Below, in pieces: positions 57,211-64,000 of a stretch of DNA of 64,000 bases (position 1 is the stretch's first letter; each line of letters starts with the position of its first letter). The position numbers and the translations under genes were made by a program. The stretch comes from Crocodylus rhombifer (taxonomy: Eukaryota > Chordata > Crocodylia > Crocodylidae). The DNA lies in assembly GCA_038503035.1 (NCBI GenBank), contig JAVSML010021654.1, positions 29,127-93,126 of the forward strand, in the 5' to 3' direction. A model generated the notes under the pieces. That model did no database searches and had not been told where the DNA came from. It was given only the letters and a program-made list of their open reading frames with translations.

Positions 57211-58456
57211 GGTCTGAAGAGTGCACCAAATCCAAACTGGATTTGTTTCAAATAGCCCCTACGCAGACCGGCATTGAGTAAAGCCTGTATGTTGGGATCC
57301 CGCCACTATCAGCTATTACTGAGTCCACCCCTCTTGACCTTTCATCACTGCAAATGGCAAAGATTATATGGATTTGAACAATACACTGCTGTACCTTTAC
57401 TGCAAGATTGTAAAAGCTGATGGAATTGACCTTGATGCTGGGGCCACCGTGGGTCTGGTGAATTACCTGCTGACCCATCTTCAGCCAGCTGGATGTCACT
57501 CTGGGTGATCATCTCATAAACCAGAGCAACAACTGTTATCCTTACTGAGCCTTCATTGAATCAACTACAGCAATTACACCCTCGCCATCCAATTTTCTGC
57601 TGGCATGTTTTACAAAGACATCACGAAGCAGTCATGCAAGATGGTGGTAATCACAGACTAGAGGAAAGAGACAGAGCCGTTCATTTATCTCCACAGTGCT
57701 TTGTTTTTTCAAGAAAAACTTTTGCTGAATGGCATGGAGGTGAAAGTTAAACTGACATGCAGTAAAGACACTCTCTGCTTGATGAATGCCCCGGTGGCTA
57801 GCCAGTGTAAACTACAAATGACAGCCGCTTCACTTTTTGTGAAAAAAATGAGGGTAGCTCTGGGCATCCAGCTGGGCCATGTGGAGGCTGTGCATACAGC
57901 CAACACTAACTACTCCATAGACTGCATGGGCATGAAAGTGTTTAGCATCCTCACCGGCAGCCAGGTCAGTAATCAGGAGAATCTATTTTTGGGACAGCTG
58001 CCCAAACTCATTGTTATTGGGTTCATGGATAACGACACCTTTAGCAGGAACTATGCTAAGAATTCCTTTAACTTTAAGCATTACAGTACTAATTTTTTGG
58101 CCCTCTACCGCAATGGAGAACAAACCCTGAAAAAATGACTACAACTGGATTTTGAGAAAGGTAATTGCATGAGAGAATACATGCACCTGGTGCAGATGGC
58201 CAGTAAACATATAAAAGACCACTCCCTACTAATCAACTGTGAGGAGTTTGCCCAGGGGTACACCTTGTTTGCCTTTGACCCGTTTCCTGACCAGGAATGT
58301 ATTGATCATTATTCATTGATTAAAACCGGGAACCTGAGATGAGAAATACGCTTTGCCGGGGCTTTACCCACCACAGTTAACATGATCATGTGCAGGGTCT
58401 TTGACAACATCATAGAAATAAATCAGAGGAGAAACTTCCTGTTTGACTACATGTGA
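57211..58456 (+). pseudogene. Polinton major capsid protein (double jelly-roll type), broken
   Basis: Ordered blocks of the Polinton/adintovirus hexon-like capsid protein are seen in changing frames. They are KSKLDLFQIAPTQTGIE near 57225, a DLDAGATVGLVNYLLTHL block near 57430, FSAGMFYKD near 57595, then a long in-frame part at 57701-58138 with CKLQMTAASLFVKKMRVALG and PKLIVIGFMDNDTFS. The same frame continues after stops at 58136 and about 58339 to FLFDYM and TGA at 58454. At least three frame changes and several stops make it non-functional. In Polintons this protein would form the virion shell. Confidence 0.85.
57701..58138 (+). pseudogene. Capsid protein, longest open segment
   Basis: This 145-codon run covers the middle of the capsid protein: FFQEKLLLNGMEVKVKL, the AVHTANTNYSIDCMGMKVF block and the GQLPKLIVIGFMDND block, ending SFNFKHYSTNFLALYRNGEQ. 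The adjoining stop (tga at 58136) is internal to the gene because matching coding resumes at once in the same frame. Confidence 0.8.
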
Positions 58457-58951
58457 AGACGGACACCAAACAGCTCTCCAGGATTTTATCCTCAGACCCT
58501 TATGCCAAAGAGGCTTTCTTAGATGTGTTGCACTGTGGGTGGCTCCCTAAGACTTGGCTGTCTCAAAGACCTCTGAGCTTGGTGGTCAACACATGTCCAC
58601 ATAATCAACCCAGAGGACACTGGGAGGTGGTTTGCTTGAAAGATTGGAACTGTGGGGAGTTTTTTCAGCTCGTACGACTACCCCGCAAACAGCACTCTCT
58701 TTCCTCAAAATATTATGTTCTTAAACAAGACTGCCACTGACACTGCTTTTCAGACAAAACAGTTACATGACCCCATATCTGTCGCCTGCGGATACCACTG
58801 TGTGTTTTTCCTATGCCACTGTAGCAAGGGGCTATCATTTGAACACATTTTTAAATCCTATTATTCTGACAATTTAGTACAAAATGATAGGATGGTGATA
58901 CAGTTTGTAAAAAGTAAATATAAAACTTTCCATGTGGCTGGGCTTGCTTAA
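58453..58951 (+). pseudogene. Adenain-like cysteine protease (Polinton PRO), one frameshift
   Basis: The first part (58453 to about 58660) includes DPYAKEAFLDVLHCGWLPK and the catalytic His in GHWEVV at 58618-58620. After a shift, 58652-58951 holds FFSSYDYP and the catalytic Cys in VACGYHCVFFLCH at 58787-58789. In the family an acidic residue usually follows the Phe pair (FDSYG); here it reads Ser. The family (C5) cleaves capsid precursors. The start overlaps the capsid stop. Length, about 165 codons, is close to normal. Confidence 0.85.
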
Positions 58952-59012
58952 AATATGTTTCAGCATGCCCAGACATGCATTTCTTGCTATGACTTTCATG
59001 TGGCTTTGTCTA

Positions 59013-59045
59013 AATAAAGCAGCCAGCTGTTGCTGTGTAAATAAA
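59013..59045 (+). terminator. Tandem polyadenylation signals after PRO
   Basis: AATAAA occurs at 59013-59018 and 59040-59045, 27 bp apart, within a local duplication of gctgtt-aaataaagc words, 60-95 bp after the protease stop. They would serve the plus-strand capsid/protease transcript. Confidence 0.6.
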
Positions 59046-59218
59046 GCTGTTACTGTTTAAAAAATTGTGTGTGTGTGTATTTTCCTTTTACCCCACCTCA
59101 TTTCAATTAATCTTTTTAGGTGCTTATACATGTTTCTTTCCCACCATCTTAGAAGCTAAAAAGAGTCCACCGCTACATCATGTTGTTTTATTCCTGCTTA
59201 CTGTTTTTTAATTTTTCT

Positions 59219-60118
59219 TTAAGTGTAAACAACTGGCTGGTTGGGAGGACAAAGCCCGTTTTTTAATCTAAAAGTGTTTGGGGCAGCAGCATTTAAATCC
59301 ACCATCAGATACCTGTAAGGTGTTTTCAGGACTGTTCCTAAGGTGGGGGTGTGAATCGGGGAAACTGCCCTAGGCTTTGTGCTTTGGGGGGCCTTGCAGA
59401 GTAGGGCGGAGCAGCAGCAGTGCAGAGCTGGGCGGAGCAGTGGCTCCGCATCCAGCCACTTGCTACCTCCACGGCCACCTGCTGCCAAAGCTGCCGCCAC
59501 CAATGATGATGGGAGCTTCTTGGGGTCTGGGGCCCATGGGATCGGAGCAGAGGTGGGGCCCCACATGGGCTGATTTGCCTCGGGCCCCTCACCCTGCTCA
59601 GGTCAGCTCTGAGTATTTTAGTGGCATCCACGAAAGCTTTTAGAAAGAATTTGGCCTTACCTGAGTACATCTGACTTACCAGGGACACTACCTGTAGCTT
59701 ATTCCTGGGATTTTTAAACAAAACCATGTATTTTGTGTTAAGGGTAATGGTGCAGCTCCTTTTCCCTTGACAGAAAACATTTTGGACTATATACATAATG
59801 CTTAGATTCTGGTGATGTATGTATTGGGTAAAGGCTTTCTTGATTTTGCCTGTCTTGCAAGCAGTCCATCAAATCATCTACTATAACCATATTTTATTAG
59901 GAGGAAACAAATGGTCATTGTTGAGACTGTCCAGCAGACCCTCCACCTATCTGATAAAAGGATATTTACAAAGTAACTCCTTATGTAATGTTTGCCAACA
60001 GCTACAGCACCACATAATATTTTCGGGCATAACAGACAATGGTCTATCAGCGTGATCCAAGTTTTTTTATAAAGTAACTTTTACCATAGTTGCTAGGTCC
60101 TACCAAAATCACACAAAA
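59219..60118 (-). pseudogene. FtsK/HerA-type packaging ATPase (Polinton ATP), broken
   Basis: On the minus strand the Walker A motif GPSNYGKSYF lies at 60100-60071 and a Walker B-like IVDDLMD at about 59886-59863. The arginine-finger region LNTKYMVLFKNPRNK follows near 59735. The C-terminus YRYLMVDLNAAAP...PVVYT is at 59318-59222. The segments lie in several frames and a hAT MITE (59327-59611) cuts the C-terminal part. The enzyme would pump DNA into capsids. It is convergent with the protease gene and lies just downstream of the polymerase on the same strand. Confidence 0.85.
59327..59611 (-). mobile_element. hAT MITE inside the ATPase gene
   Basis: The ends are caggactgttcctaaggtgg and (inverted) cagagctgacctgagcaggg. 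The flanking octamers ggtgtttt (59319-59326) and agtatttt (59612-59619) differ by two transitions, consistent with an aged 8-bp target duplication. ATPase coding is cut at this site. The 285-bp interior is GC-rich and non-coding. Confidence 0.8.
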
Positions 60119-60144
60119 GGGGTGCTTCTAATGCATATCCATGT

Positions 60145-60570
60145 TCAAAAACCATGAGGCAGACTTAAAATTTTCTGTGAGGACCCTTTTGTCATAAACA
60201 ACTTTCTGTGGGGTTTTTTCAAGGCTTTGGTTTCTATGGTCCACCTGTTTTTGTTCCTGATGATAGAGTGATGTTGTATCACTATTGTTTTAGGGGTGTC
60301 TCCATCCGGATTTTTCAAGGTTTCAAAGCTGATTTTTTCACAGTTGGCCACATTCAGGGTAATCTCTTTGATTTTCAAGTAAACCTTTCCCCTGGACTGT
60401 TTATAACAGCAGATTTTCAGACCAGCCGACACAAACTCCGTGATGTGTTCATCTGGTGGAATTTCGCTGGTGAGCTTGCCTAAATAATTGCCTAGCAGGG
60501 GCTTCCACTCTCCCACACCACTCACAAATATCACAGAAGCTGTGTTGTGGTACAGACTGGTGTCCTGCAA
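60145..60570 (-). pseudogene. PolB motif C and thumb, open segment
   Basis: The 141-codon frame starts just before motif C (LYHNTASVIF) and includes the GEWKPLLGNYLGKL block, the ITEFVSAGLKICCYKQSRGK block (usual form VSGGPKNYAY) and a basic C-terminus. It ends 30 bp from the start of the ATPase reading, so the two genes were adjacent on one strand. Confidence 0.82.
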
Positions 60571-61337
60571 TTTGTTTAGCAGACGATTCTAAGTGTACAT
60601 AAGCGGTGGTGAAACAGGCTATAAAGGTGTTTGTGTTACCCGAGAGCATGTCATGCTCTTTGGCGTGCTTCCAAGGGATGCAGGCTGTCTCATTATCGGT
60701 AAAGTCACAAGATGAAATATCATAGGCAGGAGAAAAGAGAGAGCCAAAGAGTTCTTCAGGGTTTCTGACGATGGTGGTGGTGGGTAGATTGGTTCTCTGA
60801 CCGAATTTACCCTACAAAGAATTTAAAAACAACTTTGCAATTTGGCGCTTTGAGGGTTGGTTTAATATGCTCTGGGCATAAAAGCACGCCTTCTTTTTGG
60901 AAGAAATTGTCCATGTATCTGTCTTGATTTTGTTCTTTGGTACAGTGAGATTTCCTGCTTCTGTCAGAGGTGGTTTTTTGTACCATGAAAAAAAGTGTGT
61001 TAGGCCACTCAACATAATGCCAGATTTCATAGATTTTAGCTACTTTGCATCCCATTGGGCTTTGTTAAATTCTGGTGTGCACCATGTGTCTCGTAGGGCC
61101 CTCTACTTGTCAGCATGGTCGCACTTTTGCTGTCTTGGTCCTGCACAGAGGTAGTACAGTGGGAACATAAGTTTCCCATTCACTCTGATGGGAGAAAAGA
61201 GGGGAAAAAGGTTTCATGACAGGTGCAATTTTACCTAGGCCATTCCAAAATAGCTTGACAGGGGTCTGAAGTTGTCATGAATGATTTCAGGGTATCCAGT
61301 AGGGTATTCCTTTGTTTTGTTTATGAAGGGGTAAAGA
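60145..61337 (-). pseudogene. Polinton DNA polymerase B, C-terminal half, inactivated
   Basis: Minus-strand blocks in order are a motif A remnant with LYPFINK and EYPTGYPEIIHD (about 61320-61250), GCKVAKIYEIWHY (61055-61015), EGVLLCPEHIKP, then KFGQRTNLPTTTI (about 60810) and NTFIACFTTAYVHLES (about 60645-60595). The motif C region SLYHNTASVIFVS is at 60555-60517, and the thumb block YLGKLTSEIPPDEHITEFVS follows. Family members have Y-x-DTDS in motif C; here both Asp are replaced (NTAS), so catalysis is lost. Frameshifts separate the blocks. The N-terminal exonuclease domain is absent. Confidence 0.85.
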
Positions 61338-61663
61338 AATGGAGTCACCACTAAAAAAGACTTTTGGTAAAGATAATCCTTTAATCTTCAATTATGCAAG
61401 CAACCCTGCTGTTAGAAGCTCTGACTACTTCTGTAAGCAGCATGTGGTCATGGCTTTCCCACTAGATAAGCCCTCTGTATTAAAAATTAAATAATACAGC
61501 AAGTAAAATAATGTGTATGTGTATAATGTATATAAAGTAAAAGTACATACCAAACTGTTTAAAACAGAGTCACCACTAAAAAAGACTTCTGGCAAATATA
61601 ATCCTTTAATCTTAAAATATATAAACAATGCTGCTAGAAGCTCTGACTACTTCTGCAAACAGC
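61338..61663. repeat. Direct duplication of about 100 bp in the Polinton
   Basis: The stretch 61344-61440 (gtcaccactaaaaaagact...) recurs at 61570-61663, offset 226 bp, at about 85-90 percent identity. The duplicated piece lies at the broken edge of the polymerase gene. Confidence 0.8.
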
Positions 61664-62242
61664 TTCTCATCACATAAGGTACATTTTTTTGCTGATTGGC
61701 TTATCTTTACAACACATTCCCTGGTCCTGGGAAATAAACCACATGTTCTGTCCCACCCAAAAATGACAGTTCAACCCCACAGAATAGCACACAAATGCTG
61801 TGAAATATATTTTTAAATCAGTCTTTATTTACATCAAAAACATTTATAATATTTACTGGGTTTATTTTGCTAAACCTCCTCCTCCTAAGAAGGGGTTTTA
61901 TAATTTCTAGTGACAAGTAAGTCTCATTGGCTTTATCTTCACAATATGCCCCTCATATGAATGTGCTTAGAGATCCAAGGATCCAAGGCACTAAAGCAAA
62001 TAGCAATATGTCCATCTGAAAACAGCTGTTGTGCTTTAGTCTTACTTCAATGATTTTATCTTTAACCACTCTCCCCTTCCCCCCCACCAAATGCAAAAGT
62101 TACACTGGTGAAAAAAATGTTAAACTATTTTTGCTAAACCCTTCTCTTGACCAGGGTTTTATAATTTATAGTGCCAATTAAACAATCAATATAGGGTACC
62201 AGAGATTTATTCTCCTCAGTGATCAAGCCATAAAGAGCAGTG
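61664..62242. repeat. AT-rich Polinton segment with a second direct duplication
   Basis: 61869-61920 (tttgctaaacctcctcct... ggggttttataatttctagt) recurs in diverged form at 62129-62185, and ttggctta/tttatctttac words repeat near 61700 and 61935. No gene recognised. Confidence 0.6.
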
Positions 62243-62645
62243 TTAGGATTTTCTGTAGAATGCATTTAGAAGCTCTGTTCCCTGAGTGAAATGTTTCTCA
62301 ATGATTCTTAGAATTTTCTTGGCATATCCAATAGCAATAATGGCAAGTAGAACAGTTTCCATACCCAGCTCATTGCAAAGTTCCTGAAATGTTTGATTTC
62401 TATCTTCATCTAACCAGGTAACACAGCCATGACAACCTTGACCACCCTCATGAAAAACACAACCCAGGAACTTTTCAAAAAGCCTCGTTCTCAGACAGTA
62501 TTTCATTATGCCATAAAAAGAAATGCATGTAAGAGACTTCATTAAGAATTTACGTTCTTGACATGAAATGGCATCTGTTGATTCAATGCCTAATTGTCTT
62601 CTAAAACTTTCATCTTCATCTGAAATGTCTGGTCTCTGTTCTCTG
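62243..62645 (-). CDS. Unrecognised Polinton ORF (Cys-rich)
   Basis: The open frame starts at an ATG at 62542 (99 codons) but extends in frame upstream to about 62645, where a gttttgcag acceptor-like site occurs. Before the ATG it reads RPDISDEDESFRRQLGIEST; the main part includes FEKFLGCVFHEGGQGCHGCV and NELGMETVLLAIIAIGYAKK, a Cys/His cluster followed by a hydrophobic helix. It is intact, unlike the recognised genes. I do not recognise the family. It may be an accessory gene or chance. Confidence 0.4.
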
Positions 62646-62842
62646 CAAAACAGCTGGGTTTTTTTCTGGTGTCAGGTTTACAGGTGTGCTGGCAGGCAGG
62701 CTTTCTTGAGTCCTTAAAAAGGCTTCATCCAACTACAAAGGGATTCAAATAAAAACCTTAGTTAGCTGCTGTTTAATAAATTCTTAGGTTATTCCTACCT
62801 CCCCCCTCCCTTATAGGATGAACCCCCTCTCCCACCAACCTT

Positions 62843-63280
62843 TTATCTCCACACAGGCTCTGGCACAAGGCTACTCTCTTCTTCCAAATAATCAACAACT
62901 GTTTCGGGGGCCTGGGTCTCTGTATCAGAAGCCAGGTTCTTTATGCTTGCATGGGTCTCCAGTTCACAGGTCTTCTGCTGCATGCTTGCATGGGCTTCCA
63001 GACCAAGTTCAGGCATCTCAGGGAGTCTTTGGGCTAGGGGTCTGCCCTCTCTAATCTCCCCCTCAAAACTATTACTACAGTAACGCTTTCTATGCAGGTG
63101 TTCAACAAGTCTTGGTGGTGAGGTGAAGATGATGAGTCTTATTAATGTAGTGTAAGAATCCATATCTGCCCATGTCTGCCTTAGTGCAGTCCCAGACAAA
63201 CAGAGGACCCACTTTGGAAAGCAGACAGACGGTTTGGGCTTGCAGCCCCACCCCTCTACTTCTACCAGTTGGTTCAGCAC
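62843..63280 (-). CDS. Unrecognised Polinton ORF, 145 codons
   Basis: An open frame from ATG at 63280 to TAA at 62843. The N-terminal half is mixed, with Trp and a basic HLHRKRYC. The C-terminal half is acidic and includes a short internal repeat (LEAHASMQQ / LETHASIKN), ending DYLEEESSLVPEPVWR. It lies next to the right TIR on the same strand as polymerase and ATPase. No family recognised; the coding call rests on length and position only. Confidence 0.35.
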   Translation of the reverse strand: MLNQLVEVEGWGCKPKPSVCFPKWVLCLSGTALRQTWADMDSYTTLIRLIIFTSPPRLVEHLHRKRYCSNSFEGEIREGRPLAQRLPEMPELGLEAHASMQQKTCELETHASIKNLASDTETQAPETVVDYLEEESSLVPEPVWR

Positions 63281-63444
63281 TATTCTTGGGTAGGCCCAAG
63301 GGCTTTGAAACCCCTGTTGATTGGTTGGGAGTGGTGGGGCAGGTTGTTAGAGGGGTCAGAACCGCCTGCTACCTAATTAACCACCCCTGTGCCTTATGAT
63401 CTAGGGCAGTACTGTGCAACATGAGGGAGGGGGTGGTGGGGTCG

Positions 63445-64000
63445 AGGCCTGTTGGGCATCCCTTTTGATGTCACACACTATGTGATGGGGCAGGGAATTC
63501 TGGAGATAACATAGCAGTCTGGGGCCTGAAAGGTCGAGATTGTACTATGTGGTCTAGGGCAGGTTTTGAAGCATGAGGGGCAGGCATTGGGGCCCAAATG
63601 GGCACCCCTTCTGATGTCACAGACCATGTGATGGTGGTGTCGTGCAGCATAGGATGGGGCTAGGGCAGGGTTTTTGATGTCATGCGTCATATGACTGGGG
63701 GCAGAGGGTGGGTTTCTGATGTCATGCCTCATGTAACTGGGGGCCATGGTGGGGTTTTTGATGTCATGCATCATGTGACTGGGGACTGGGGCAGAGTTTC
63801 TGATGTCACATAGTATGTGACCAGGAGGCAGGGGTGGGGTTTGTGGTGTCACATGTCATGTGACTGGGGGCAGGGCAGGGTTTGTGATGTCCTGCATCAT
63901 GTGACCAAGGGGCAGGGGCAGGTCTTGTGATATCACACACTATAAAAAGAGAAAAGGCTGGGGCACCTGGTAAGTTGATGAACTGGTGTCTCAGTATACT
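63445..64000 (-). repeat. Polinton right terminal inverted repeat with about 41-bp tandem units
   Basis: Words of the form gatgtcatgcatcatgtgac recur at about 63610, 63678, 63718, 63759, 63799, 63845, 63886 and 63929, spaced near 41 bp. The copy ends ctcagtatact at the window edge. Confidence 0.85.
63941..63949 (+). promoter_or_regulatory. TATA-like box in the right TIR
   Basis: TATAAAAAG lies 52 bp from the terminus, directly after the tandem tgatgtca units and pointing outward. The left TIR has ccatataag at the mirrored position (56121-56130, minus strand). Confidence 0.45.

Larger units (their letters stand above)
56069..64000. mobile_element. Polinton/Maverick DNA transposon remnant
   Basis: Inverted termini start agtata(t/c) at 56069 and end at 64000, aligning without gaps for the first 18 bp (13 or more identical), then for about 0.45 kb more. 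Between them lie fragments of a major capsid protein, adenain-like protease, packaging-type ATPase and DNA polymerase B, a set unique to Polintons and their virus relatives. At 7.9 kb it is about half the usual 15-20 kb. No integrase was found and the polymerase lacks its exonuclease half. All recognised genes have stops or shifts. Its right flank is outside the window. Confidence 0.9.

Noticed and set aside
59338..59796. 152-codon minus-strand frame as a complete gene
   Set aside because: Its first part is ATPase coding and its second part is the hAT MITE; it is a chimera created by the insertion.
63600..63960. CRISPR-like array because of regular about 41-bp spacing
   Set aside because: Vertebrate context, diverged units without unique spacers, located in a transposon TIR; it is a tandem repeat.

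Overview
The window is vertebrate nuclear DNA, most likely from a sauropsid. It has long introns, many copies of the CR1 retrotransposon in both orientations, a Penelope-like element, hAT and other small DNA transposons, solo LTRs, and a decayed Polinton/Maverick. The CR1 3' ends with short (ATGAATC/ATGATTC-type) tails, the abundance of MITE-like inverted repeats and the Polinton point to a crocodilian or possibly a turtle. That assignment is inference, because no species-specific marker was recognised.

From about 8.1 to 55.3 kb one plus-strand host gene runs through the window. I reconstructed 21 exons whose GT/AG boundaries and codon phases chain without a break (about 1,263 codons, open at both ends). 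The 5' exons encode an acidic, Ser/Thr-rich, probably disordered region, including one 1,314-bp exon. The 3' exons encode almost continuous Gln/Glu/Leu-rich coiled coil. It resembles a large centrosomal, ciliary or cytoskeletal coiled-coil protein, but I could not name it. Between exons 11 and 12 lie two exon-like blocks that no longer fit the reading frame, one with an in-frame stop.

The introns and flanks are a nest of mobile elements: CR1 tail and Penelope (1-2660), a near-complete CR1 (4285-6555), hAT MITE with perfect 8-bp target duplication (8402-8809), CR1 and other MITEs (11.7-24 kb), a Harbinger transposase fossil (about 29960-30740), an RTE-like LINE split by a solo LTR (30975-33850), a CR1 split by a second solo LTR (34206-36462), and further CR1 copies (36463-36875, 40338-41985, 43131-43895).

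The last 7.9 kb (56069-64000) is a Polinton/Maverick remnant with about 0.55-kb terminal inverted repeats. On the plus strand it carries a small basic virion-type protein, a major capsid protein and an adenain-like protease. On the minus strand it carries a FtsK/HerA-type ATPase, the C-terminal part of a protein-primed DNA polymerase B and two unrecognised ORFs. All recognised genes are broken. No integrase was seen, and the polymerase N-terminus is missing. The right terminus coincides with the end of the window.
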